DNA of 9,219 nucleotides from Planctomycetota bacterium (GCA_022614705.1 JAKEIB010000383.1:1-9219), one strand, 5' to 3'. Positions 1 to 5,917 are shown, counted from the first letter of the stretch. The notes: a model not told the origin generated them from the sequence alone. Made by a program: numbers and translations.

Positions 1-84
1 CCGCTGTTTGAGGCCCTCACCGCCAAACATCAACCGTTTCCAGAATCCTCCGACCCTAACCAACTGAAACTGTTCGACTTATAG
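1..84 (+). CDS. 3' end of an unidentified gene (partial)
   Basis: Reading from base 1 gives 27 codons and then TAG at 82-84; the C-terminus reads NQLKLFDL. The frame is open from the window edge, so this should be the tail of a gene lying mostly to the left. The fragment is too short to name. Hydrophobic endings of the QL-LF type occur in some transposases, but that is only a resemblance. The frame stays open after the stop and runs into the PEP-CTERM remnant that follows, so the two pieces may have been joined by an old rearrangement. Confidence 0.4.
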   Translation, partial: PLFEALTAKHQPFPESSDPNQLKLFDL

Positions 85-123
85 CCGGACACTACTGATC
101 ACCTTCATGAAGGCTTCCTCCCA

Positions 124-615
124 GTGCCTAGCAACGTGTTTGTGTCCCACCTCACGATCTCCATGCCACATTGGACCATCACGCGAGAATCCCACGGCGT
201 CCGTGTCAGAGACATGGTCGGGGCCGGCCTGCTTCCGGGCGAAACTTTGCTGTTTTCCTTCACGGCTGATCAGCCACCGAGGGCGGTTCTGCCATCGACG
301 CGGTGGCGGATCCCCGGCCTCTCGCCCTGTGGGAGTGAAAGTGGGGATCTTTCAACGGACGAAGACGGCTGCCTGGTGCCGTCTTTCGACCCCAATGACT
401 TCGCCGTGCTGGACGGCACATACAACTACACTTTGACCGGCGAAAACTGGCAGCTCGTTCCCTACCCTCGGCTTGTGGCGCCTGCGCCGGAGCCGGAGAC
501 ACTTCTCCTGGTCGGAGTGGCCCTGTTCGCGTTGGCATTTCGGCGATCGCGTGGCCTCCGACGAGAACTCGGTCGATGTCTCGCCGGTGTTCAAGGGTCT
601 CTCTCGATTGCCTAA
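124..615 (+). pseudogene. PEP-CTERM protein lacking its 5' part
   Basis: The frame is open from base 85; the first usable start is GTG at 124, giving 163 residues. Near the end is a PEP-CTERM sorting signal: PEPE at about residues 124-127, a hydrophobic helix (TLLLVGVALFALAF) and the basic cluster RRSR. In this family such a signal marks export followed by processing by an exosortase-type enzyme at the membrane. There is no N-terminal signal peptide, which a PEP-CTERM protein needs, and no convincing ribosome binding site. About 20 residues also continue past the basic cluster, where these proteins normally stop. I read it as a secreted-protein gene that lost its 5' end and perhaps its original stop. 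The middle part (residues 5-115) has strand-like stretches but no family I recognise. An expressed short protein cannot be excluded. Confidence 0.5.
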
Positions 616-650
616 CTCGAGTTTGATCCCGCCGACAACACAAGCTCGCA

Positions 651-864
651 TGCGCCGGCATCAAGCCCGGCATCGAATACGGCCGCACCGACGACTTCTG
701 CGACAACATCGCCGAAAACCCCGTCCACCTCCGCGACCTCCCGCGCCACAATGCTCCACTGCCTGGGCATCGACCACAACCGCTTCACCCACCCCTTCCG
801 CGGCCTCGATGTGCGCCTCACCGGCGTCGAACCGGCCCACGTGGTCCGCGGGATTTTGACCTGA
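651..864 (+). pseudogene. DUF1501-type protein, frameshifted 3' remnant (copy 1)
   Basis: The first frame reads CAGIKPGIEYGRTDDFCDNI, then AENPVHLRDL. The reading then continues in the next frame with ATMLHCLGIDHNRFTHPF, RGLDVRLTGVEPAHVV and RGILT, ending in TGA at 862-864. Together this is the typical C-terminus of the DUF1501 proteins that planctomycetes carry in many copies, often next to DUF1549/DUF1553 genes. The break is one extra base at about 741-747, where DLHAT would be expected. Only about 70 codons of a protein normally over 400 residues long remain, and no start lies upstream. A nearly identical 3' end is found at 1586-1718 on the other side of mazEF. The identification rests on my memory of the family consensus, not on a search. 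Confidence 0.65.
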
Positions 865-915
865 AGTCTTCCGACACGGGCTGAAGTAACGTTCCACCGC
901 GAGGCGTCAGCACGA

Positions 916-944
916 TTGCCTCCGTCCATGGGAGCAAGTACATT
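916..944 (+). promoter_or_regulatory. candidate mazEF promoter
   Basis: TTGCCT at 916-921 and TACATT at 939-944 are 17 bases apart, each matching four of six sigma-70 consensus positions. They lie just upstream of the mazE start at 964. A six-base inverted repeat, CATTGC (941-946) and GCAATG (955-960), overlaps the -10 box and the ribosome binding site. MazE-type antitoxins repress their own operons, so this could be an operator, but it is short and may be chance. Confidence 0.3.
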
Positions 945-963
945 GCATCTTGAGGCAATGACT

Positions 964-1218
964 ATGAAAACACGTATCGTTCGCATCGGCAATTCTCAAG
1001 GCGTTCGCATTCCAAAGCCTCTATTGGATAAATCCGGATTGGAAGGAGAAGTCGATATCCAGGCGCGGCGGGACTCACTCGTGATAAGAGCCGCCCGCAA
1101 GCCGCGACAAGGCTGGTCCAAGGCTTTTCGCGCGATGTCACAGCAAGGGGACGACCGCCTCATAGACGACGTCCCAAACTTGTCTAGCTGGGACGAGGAC
1201 GAGTGGGAATGGCAATAA
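964..1218 (+). CDS. mazE: MazE-family antitoxin (AbrB/SpoVT fold)
   Basis: An 84-residue antitoxin that should bind and neutralise the MazF ribonuclease encoded next to it and, as usual in this family, bind its own promoter. Residues 1-45 form the swapped-hairpin AbrB-type DNA-binding fold, with the hallmark MKTRIVRIGNSQGVRIP. The tail from about residue 62 is acidic (GDDRLIDD, then WDEDEWEW) and is the expected toxin-binding part. ATG 964 was chosen because MKTRIVRIGNS is the usual family start and GAGG at 952-955 lies eight bases upstream. ATG 958 would sit only two bases from it, and TTG 916 would add 16 unrelated residues. The gene overlaps mazF by ten bases, so the two are probably cotranscribed and translationally coupled. 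Confidence 0.9.
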   Translation: MKTRIVRIGNSQGVRIPKPLLDKSGLEGEVDIQARRDSLVIRAARKPRQGWSKAFRAMSQQGDDRLIDDVPNLSSWDEDEWEWQ

Positions 1219-1532
1219 GTCGGTTTGAAGTCTATTTGGTAGAGCTAGATCCTACGGTCGGCAGAGAAATCCAGAAGACGCGTCCTTGCCTTGTCGTTTC
1301 GCCGAACGAAATAAACCGTCACATTCAAACCATCATTGTCGCGCCAATGACGACCAAGGGGAAACCCTATCCGACGCGTGTCCCCTGCCGATTCCAAGGT
1401 AAACAAGGGTGGGTCGTTTTGGATCAAATCCGGACGGTAGATTGTAGCCGACTGTTCAAGAAACTTGGTCGGCTCGATCGGAAAACTGCGGCACATGTGC
1501 TGGATGTTTTGCAAGAGATGTTCGCACCGTAA
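1209..1532 (+). CDS. mazF: MazF-family endoribonuclease toxin
   Basis: A 107-residue PemK/MazF toxin, expected to cleave RNA at short sequence motifs when MazE is degraded. Family landmarks are in order: strand YLVELDPTVG (9-18), KTRPCLVVS (23-31) with the conserved Arg25, IIVAPMTT (42-49) with the catalytic-site Thr48, and VVLDQIRTVD (69-78) with Asp72 and Arg75. A final helix (AAHVLDVLQEMF) closes the fold. Length is normal and there is no frameshift, so the toxin looks intact. ATG 1209 overlaps the end of mazE, while GTG 1203 would add only two residues. A palindrome lies 15 bases after the stop, followed by the second DUF1501 remnant. Confidence 0.92.
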   Translation: MAISRFEVYLVELDPTVGREIQKTRPCLVVSPNEINRHIQTIIVAPMTTKGKPYPTRVPCRFQGKQGWVVLDQIRTVDCSRLFKKLGRLDRKTAAHVLDVLQEMFAP

Positions 1533-1547
1533 TCCCCGCCGGAGCGC

Positions 1548-1584
1548 GCCGTAGAAACACCTTTCTGCAAGCCGGCTCTACGGC
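1548..1584 (+). repeat. GTAG-led inverted repeat after mazF
   Basis: GCCGTAGA (1548-1555) and TCTACGGC (1577-1584) are perfect 8-base inverted repeats around a 21-base loop. The element starts 15 bases after the mazF stop and ends one base before the second DUF1501 remnant. There is no T-tract, so an intrinsic terminator is not well supported. The GTAG/CTAC feet match the larger palindromic elements at 1808 and 5910, so it may be a decayed or minimal member of the same class. Confidence 0.5.
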
Positions 1585-1585
1585 T

Positions 1586-1718
1586 GCGACCTCCCGCGCC
1601 ACGATGCTGCACTGCCTGGGCATCGACCACAACCGCTTCACCCACCCCTTCCGCGGCCTGGGGCGTCCGCCTCACCGGCGTCGAACCCGCCCACGTGGTT
1701 CAAGGAATCTCGGCGTGA
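1586..1718 (+). pseudogene. DUF1501-type protein, 3' remnant (copy 2)
   Basis: A 133-base copy of the segment at 733-864. The first 74 bases differ at only two positions. It encodes the same ATMLHCLGIDHNRFTHPF stretch and carries the same extra base before it (GACCTCCCGCGCCA). A second one-base shift follows near 1660, after which VRLTGVEPAHVV and QGISA run to TGA at 1716-1718. It has no start and no upstream body. The shared frameshift means the two copies descend from one already broken sequence, or that one was converted by the other. It is in the same orientation as copy 1, with mazEF between them. Confidence 0.65.
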
Positions 1719-1807
1719 CACTGTATCATCCAGTGGTTCCGCTATCTAAGCGAAATGCAACGTCATCGTAGCTGCGGCATTCTGTCGTCAAGGCGCCGGT
1801 TTATTCG

Positions 1808-1905
1808 GTAGTGGTACAGTTCAGTGTAGGCGTCTCGCTCCGCGAGACGAAATCTCCTCTCGCGGAGCGAGAGGACTACACTTTGCCGGCAAACGGTACC
1901 ACTAC
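1808..1905 (+). repeat. REPIN-like nested palindromic element A
   Basis: The outermost arms are GTAGTGGTAC (1808-1817) and GTACCACTAC (1896-1905). Inside lie AGTGTAG (1823-1829) and CTACACT (1876-1882). Within those are two hairpins: CGTCTCGC-TCC-GCGAGACG (1831-1849) and CCTCTCGC-GGA-GCGAGAGG (1856-1874). The 12-base palindrome TTTGCCGGCAAA (1882-1893) sits between the inner and outer right arms. The two hairpins are near reverse complements of each other, so the DNA could also fold as one long stem. A GTAG foot followed by a hairpin, then a second hairpin ending in CTAC, is the layout of REP sequences paired as a REPIN. It lies 106 bases upstream of the secreted-protein gene. The rest of 1719-2010 shows no gene. 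Confidence 0.7.
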
Positions 1906-2010
1906 GGTTCATTCGCGCCGCGGCCGGAATTTCCTTGCTATTCGAGGGCGGCGAGGGTATTCTGGCCGCGCAGGATCGTTCGGCTGGCTGTGACCCTGGA
2001 GGCTGGCGCT

Positions 2011-4155
2011 ATGTCACGTTTCTGCGCTCGTTTCAGGCACTGCGTCTTTCTCGTTGTGGCCGCGTACGCGTTCTTTTTGAGCATCCACGCGCACGCCGTC
2101 ACGACCAGTTGGAACACCAACGCAAGTGGCAACTTCACCACGGCGGCCAACTGGGACAACGGCGTGCCAGACAGCGACGACACCGCCGTCTTCAACCGCG
2201 GGTTTGTCGCTTACGAAGTCAACTTCCCGGGCGGTTCGATTTTTGATCCACCGCCCAACTACCCGATCGAGTATCTCCGCGTGAATACGAACGAGGTTAG
2301 TTTCGTTTACACTTTTTTCCCGCTTCAAAATCCACCCAGCCTCTCCGTCCTCAATCCCGACGTCTCAATTGTCGTGGGCGAAAACGCCGGCGACGTGTCG
2401 ATTCTTAACATGGCCATCGCCAGTATATCCAGCGCGAACGCATCGATCGGCCGCGCTGCGGGCGCCAATGGCACGCTCAATGTCATCGCGGGAACGTTCA
2501 GCATGAGCGGTTCAATCGACATCGGCGATTCGGGCACAGGCACGCTGAATGTCACGGCCGGCGGTCGCGCTGAGAGTTTGGTCGGCAACCTCGGCAATTC
2601 TCCGAACAGCGAAGGCCACGCCACGATCTCCGGCGCCAATTCCCAGTGGTGCTCGGACAATTTGCGTGTCGGCTTCTTCGGCAACGGCACATTGACAATT
2701 CAAAACGGCGGCAGCGTTTCTGGTATCAGTGGCGAAATCGGCGCCGCCAGCGGATCGAGCGGCATGGCGACTGTCACCGGCGCCGCCTCAACATGGACCA
2801 ACAACAGCGTGCTCGCTGTCGGCACCAACGGTACAGGCACGCTAACGATCGAAGCCGGCGGCAGCGTCGTCAGCGGCGGCGGCAGTATCGGTTTTGATTC
2901 CAACAGCACGGTGGTCGTCACAGGCGCCGGCTCAACATGGACCAACGGCGGCGGGCTCGTTGTCGGCTCCTTCGGTACGGCCACGCTAACGATCGAAGCC
3001 GGCGGCAGCGTCGCCAGCGCTTCCGGCGGCATCGGCTCGAACAGCTCCGTGACCGTCACCGGCCCCGGCTCGACCTGGACCAACAGCGGCGAACTCAACT
3101 CAGGCGGTACGCTAACGATCGAAGCCGGCGGCAGTGCTTCCAGCTTAGGCAGTAGAATTGGCCTCACCACCAACTCCATGGGCGCTGTTACCGTCACCGG
3201 CGCCGGCTCCACGTGGACGAACCCCAACTTCCTCCACGTGGGCTCTGTTGGGTCGGGAGTGCTGAACATCACTGACGGCGGCGCTGTTTCGAGTGGCGAT
3301 GCCTATGTCGGCACGCCCACCGGCGCGCGAGGCACGGTTACCGTCGACGGCCTCGGCTCAAATTGGACTGTCAGCGCCGATCTGACGATTGGCGGCATCA
3401 ATTTCGGCGGGCCTCCCGAAGACACACTCATCGTGTCGAACGACGGGGCCGTCATCGTGGACGGCATACTAATTGTCGAGACCGCAGGTACTGCCGCGGG
3501 CAATAGCACAATCTCTGCAACGGTCGTCAATCGCGGTGTGGTTTCCCCTGGCCTGAACCCTGGTCTTGTAATGGGAGTATCCCCCGGTACACTGGACATC
3601 GATGGCAATTACCTTCAATCGGCCACGGGAAGCCTCGTAGTCCGTCTCGCTGGAACGACGCCCGGCACGCAGTACGACCAAATGCAGGTGACTGGCGCCG
3701 TCACTCTGAATGGCACGTTATCGGTCGCCCTAGCCAACTCTTTTGCGCCGTCCGCCGGCAACGTATTCGATATCCTCGATTGGGGCAGCCTCAGCGGTAC
3801 GTTTGACACGCTCCAACTGCCGGCGCTCGCGGCCGGGCTGGAATGGGATACGTCGCAACTTTACACGTCCGGTGTGCTCAGCGTCGTGCCAATGCTGCCG
3901 GGCGACTTCAACCACGACGGCAAAGTCGACGCCGCTGATTATGTCGTGTGGCGCAAAGGCGTCGGCGTTGCTTCCACGCCAGAGAACTACAACCTCTGGC
4001 GCACTAACTTCGGCCGCACCGCCGGCAGCGGCTCGTTACTGAATGACGCCACGACTTCTCCTGCTGTCCCCGAGCCAACCTCACTCGCGCTGCTCGTGCT
4101 CGCGTCAGCGGCGCTCGCACTTGGCCGGATCAGTCGGGCGGTCTCAGGAGTTTGA
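2011..4155 (+). CDS. secreted beta-strand-repeat protein with dockerin-like segment and PEP-CTERM anchor
   Basis: A 714-residue exported surface or matrix protein; its ligand is unknown. Residues 1-29 are a signal peptide (FLVVAAYAFFLSIHAHA, predicted cut after AHA). Residues 36-51 contain NASGNFTTAANWDNGV, a common start in planctomycete repeat proteins. Residues 146-460 hold about six repeats of 42-50 residues of the T5SS/PEP-CTERM-associated type (GTGTLTIEAGGSV...VTVTGAGSTWTN), which should form a beta-helix. From about 520 to 600 a second beta-rich region follows. Residues 631-670 resemble a dockerin calcium loop (DFNHDGKVDAADYVVWR), with the second half reduced to YNLWRTNFG. VPEP at 686-689, a hydrophobic helix and a basic end form the sorting signal. 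ATG 2011 has GGAGG eight bases upstream (1998-2002); GTG 1990 has none. The 3' end overlaps the convergent HEPN gene by 26 bases. Confidence 0.85.
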   Translation: MSRFCARFRHCVFLVVAAYAFFLSIHAHAVTTSWNTNASGNFTTAANWDNGVPDSDDTAVFNRGFVAYEVNFPGGSIFDPPPNYPIEYLRVNTNEVSFVYTFFPLQNPPSLSVLNPDVSIVVGENAGDVSILNMAIASISSANASIGRAAGANGTLNVIAGTFSMSGSIDIGDSGTGTLNVTAGGRAESLVGNLGNSPNSEGHATISGANSQWCSDNLRVGFFGNGTLTIQNGGSVSGISGEIGAASGSSGMATVTGAASTWTNNSVLAVGTNGTGTLTIEAGGSVVSGGGSIGFDSNSTVVVTGAGSTWTNGGGLVVGSFGTATLTIEAGGSVASASGGIGSNSSVTVTGPGSTWTNSGELNSGGTLTIEAGGSASSLGSRIGLTTNSMGAVTVTGAGSTWTNPNFLHVGSVGSGVLNITDGGAVSSGDAYVGTPTGARGTVTVDGLGSNWTVSADLTIGGINFGGPPEDTLIVSNDGAVIVDGILIVETAGTAAGNSTISATVVNRGVVSPGLNPGLVMGVSPGTLDIDGNYLQSATGSLVVRLAGTTPGTQYDQMQVTGAVTLNGTLSVALANSFAPSAGNVFDILDWGSLSGTFDTLQLPALAAGLEWDTSQLYTSGVLSVVPMLPGDFNHDGKVDAADYVVWRKGVGVASTPENYNLWRTNFGRTAGSGSLLNDATTSPAVPEPTSLALLVLASAALALGRISRAVSGV
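2446..3394 (+). repeat. tandem coding repeats of the secreted protein
   Basis: The repeats are visible in the DNA as well as the protein. A 26-base string beginning ACGCTAACGATCGAAGCC is identical at 2839-2864, 2983-3008 and 3109-3134. The spacings are 144 bases (48 codons) and 126 bases (42 codons), both whole codons. The third unit lacks the six-residue VG-x-x-G turn. Units to either side are more diverged. This indicates recent internal duplication followed by in-frame loss. Confidence 0.75.
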
Positions 4156-4516
4156 GTAGACTCTCTCGCAGGCGTGTGCAAACGTCGAGCATTTGCTGCG
4201 CGTCTTCGCGGCTGGCGATCGTGCCAGGATACCGATCATCCACCGCCGCGTCGGTTAAATCCGTCAGCTCCGCATTGTCCCAGTTCCACGCTGGCTCGAC
4301 TGATTGCAGCAATCGGCTGAGCGTAGGCAAGTCGTGCGTTCGCGGCGGGATCTCTTGGTGAGCGATCAACAGGGCTTTGATCAGTTTCTACACACATTGC
4401 TGTGCATGGAAACACACCGGACCGTAATCCGATTCGTGTTCAACGGCGAGCTCCCGCAGAGCGACGCGGTAGTCCGTCTCCGCCTTGTTGAGCCACTCGC
4501 GAACCGTCTCGTTCAT
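4130..4516 (-). pseudogene. HEPN-domain protein of an MNT-HEPN pair, broken by an amber codon
   Basis: From ATG at 4516 the frame reads MNETVREWLNKAETDYRVAL and on to CFHAQQCV. It then meets TAG at 4390-4388 and continues in the same frame with KLIKALLIAHQEIPPRTHDL to TGA at 4130, 128 residues in all. In homologues the stop position is glutamate (CVEK), so one base change, GAG to TAG, explains it. The rest is a complete HEPN domain (PF05168 type) with the conserved PRTHDL turn and RYPG segment. I see no clear R-x4-6-H ribonuclease motif. AAGGAG lies nine bases before the ATG. In known pairs the HEPN protein is the toxin or effector, held by the nucleotidyltransferase. Here the N-terminal piece would be 42 residues, probably inactive; reinitiation downstream (for example TTG 4369) or amber suppression is possible but unproven. 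Confidence 0.8.
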
Positions 4517-4817
4517 ACAGAGTCACTCCTTTATCCAGCGCCTCGCGCACCAGCGGGTCCCATTCTCGATAACGACGCTCCACATCTTGGGGTGTGCGCA
4601 CCAAAACATCGGTCGCGAAGGGTGCCCTGGCCTTGCGGCGGATCGCGCGCCGAGCTTCCTGACTACGCCCCTCATAGGCCATGATCACCAGCAAATCCAC
4701 ATCCGAATTCTCGTCCGGCTGGCCGTAGGCGTAGGAGCCGAACAAGATGATCTTTTCCGGATCAAATTCTTCGGCAATCCTGTCGCTGAACTGGCGAATC
4801 TCCGCGAGCTGAACCAT
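4440..4817 (-). CDS. MNT-type minimal nucleotidyltransferase
   Basis: A 125-residue minimal nucleotidyltransferase of the DNA polymerase beta fold. The active-site motif is complete: ILFGSYAYGQPDENSDVD (residues 24-41) gives GS-x10-D-x-D with Ser28, Asp39 and Asp41, and a third acidic residue, Asp70, lies in FATDVLV. In studied MNT-HEPN pairs this protein is the antitoxin and transfers AMP to the HEPN partner, whose gene follows. ATG 4817 starts with MVQLAEIRQF, the usual family start, with CGAGG six bases upstream; ATG 4835 would add six residues. The reading frame runs 77 bases into the HEPN gene, so about the last 25 residues (from YERDGS) are HEPN sequence read in another frame. That is longer than the overlap I would expect and may reflect loss of an earlier stop. 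Confidence 0.85.
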   Translation of the reverse strand: MVQLAEIRQFSDRIAEEFDPEKIILFGSYAYGQPDENSDVDLLVIMAYEGRSQEARRAIRRKARAPFATDVLVRTPQDVERRYREWDPLVREALDKGVTLYERDGSRVAQQGGDGLPRRSAGARR

Positions 4818-4856
4818 GGACGACCTCGAAATCATCACCGTGGGAAGCACATTGCC

Positions 4857-4885
4857 ATTATGGCCGGCGGGGCGATGCCCGCCAA
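4857..4885 (-). promoter_or_regulatory. candidate promoter of the MNT-HEPN operon
   Basis: On the minus strand TTGGCG (4885-4880) and CATAAT (4862-4857) are 17 bases apart and lie about 40 bases upstream of ATG 4817. The -10 box matches five of six consensus positions and the -35 box four of six. The spacer is a GC-rich stretch able to pair with itself (GGCGGGCATCGCCCCGCC, offset), which could affect promoter strength. Confidence 0.4.
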
Positions 4886-4901
4886 GTGAAACCACCACTG
4901 A

Positions 4902-5179
4902 GAATTCCTCGACATCGTCGACGACGCCGATTACGTCGTGTGGCGCGATACGCTCGGCCAAACCGGCCCCGGCCTTGCCGCCGAAGGCAACGCAACAATA
5001 AAATCGACCCCGGCGACTACAACGTCTGGCGCGCGCACTTCGGCCAAACCGCCGACAGCGGTTCGTCGTGGCATGACTCCGCTACGTCCCCAGCCGTCCC
5101 CGAGCCATCGTCGCTCGCGCCGATTATCCTCGCGACCATCGAGGGCAGCGTTGTGCGCCGCCCAATCTATTGTCGCTAA
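4902..5179 (+). pseudogene. dockerin plus PEP-CTERM tail, frameshifted 3' remnant
   Basis: Bases 4902-4990 read EFLDIVDDADYVVWRDTLGQ then TGPGLAAEGN. After a frame change at about 4992 the text continues as NNKIDPGDYNVWRAHFGQTA, then ATSPAVPEPSSLAPIILA and VVRRPIYCR, to TAA at 5177. This is the usual end of planctomycete exported proteins: two calcium-loop repeats followed by a PEP-CTERM signal. One missing base in a GGCAACGGCAACAAT-like string explains the shift. The upstream side is closed by TGA at 4899 in the same frame and no body of the protein is present. The tail resembles the end of the intact gene at 2011-4155 (DADYVVWR, YN-WR-FG, AVPEP-SLA) but keeps a fuller second calcium loop, so it is a homologue and not a recent copy. 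Confidence 0.7.
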
Positions 5180-5198
5180 GGTTAATCTCTGGGATAAT
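5170..5198 (+). promoter_or_regulatory. candidate promoter of the Uma2-family gene
   Basis: TTGTCG (5170-5175) and GATAAT (5193-5198) are 17 bases apart, matching four and five of six consensus positions. They lie 38 bases upstream of ATG 5237. The -35 box falls inside the last codons of the PEP-CTERM remnant, consistent with that sequence no longer being a functional gene. Confidence 0.45.
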
Positions 5199-5236
5199 AG
5201 GGACGACATACTGCGCTTCGCCAGGAAACTCTTGCC

Positions 5237-5917
5237 ATGTCGACAACTGCTGACTTAACTGCCACGCCGCAACTCGCTCTGCCACGCCATTGGACCCTGG
5301 CCGACCTGCAAAAACATTTGGGCGGTGTCCCTTCGCGCCGCATTCGTCTGTTTCCACAGCCAGGTACGGCGACCGAAGAAGATGCCCTGAATATCGAGGC
5401 GCACGAGGATCGCCTCTGCGAACTGGTCGACGGAATCCTGGTGGAGAAAGTGATGGCAAGCTACGAATCCATGTTGGCCGGGGCTCTGATCTATTTGCTT
5501 CATGCCTACCTGGATACAGCGCCGATCGGAGCTGTATTTGCGCCCGACGGCATGTTGAGAATCTTGCCTACCAAGATCCGCATGCCCGACGTGTCGTTCA
5601 TATCGTGGGAAAGATTCCCGGGGGGAAAGCGGCCGCAGGCACAAGTTTTCCGCGTCGCGCCCGACCTAGCGGTGGAAATCATATCCAAGGGAAATACCAA
5701 GGGTGAAATGGACCTCAAGCTCAGGGAATATTTCGAGGCCGGCGTTCGCCTAGTCTGGTACATCGATCCGCGATCCCGCACCGCCCAAATCTTCACCGCC
5801 GTCGATCAGTCCACAACTATTGACGAGAGCGGCCTCCTCGAAGGGCGCGACGTGCTGCCCGCCTTTCAACTCCGCCTAGGCGAACTATTCGCGCGCGCCG
5901 ATCGGACCGCCACGTAG
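5237..5917 (+). CDS. Uma2-family (DUF820) putative endonuclease
   Basis: A 226-residue protein of the Uma2/DUF820 family, which has a PD-(D/E)XK nuclease-like fold. Its biological role is not established; the family is abundant in cyanobacteria and planctomycetes. Landmarks are ELVDGILVEK (62-71), MPDVSFIS (116-123) with Asp118, DLAVEIIS (143-150) with Glu147, and the helix MDLKLREYFEAGVRLVWYID (158-177) with Lys161. The candidate metal-binding set is therefore complete. The N-terminal 55 residues (LADLQKHLGGVPSRRIRLFP) are the usual variable extension. ATG 5237 has AGGAA at 5223-5227, nine bases upstream. The gene stands alone, and its TAG stop is part of the GTAGG foot of the palindromic element that follows. 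No partner gene suggests a defence or repair role. Confidence 0.85.
   Translation: MSTTADLTATPQLALPRHWTLADLQKHLGGVPSRRIRLFPQPGTATEEDALNIEAHEDRLCELVDGILVEKVMASYESMLAGALIYLLHAYLDTAPIGAVFAPDGMLRILPTKIRMPDVSFISWERFPGGKRPQAQVFRVAPDLAVEIISKGNTKGEMDLKLREYFEAGVRLVWYIDPRSRTAQIFTAVDQSTTIDESGLLEGRDVLPAFQLRLGELFARADRTAT

Noticed and set aside
260..751. 163-codon minus-strand frame over the PEP-CTERM and DUF1501 remnants
   Set aside because: It covers two unrelated plus-strand remnants and shows no motif or start signal.
2700..3272. 190-codon frame on the minus strand within the secreted-protein gene
   Set aside because: Its repeated PPASIVSVP units are the reverse reading of the tandem repeats, with no independent start signal.
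2446..3394. Regularly spaced repeats that might suggest a CRISPR array
   Set aside because: The spacing is in whole codons and varies, the spacers are homologous to each other, and the repeats encode a known beta-repeat type.
4304..4684. Plus-strand frame of 126 codons across the MNT-HEPN genes
   Set aside because: Antisense to two recognisable domains and without any family feature.
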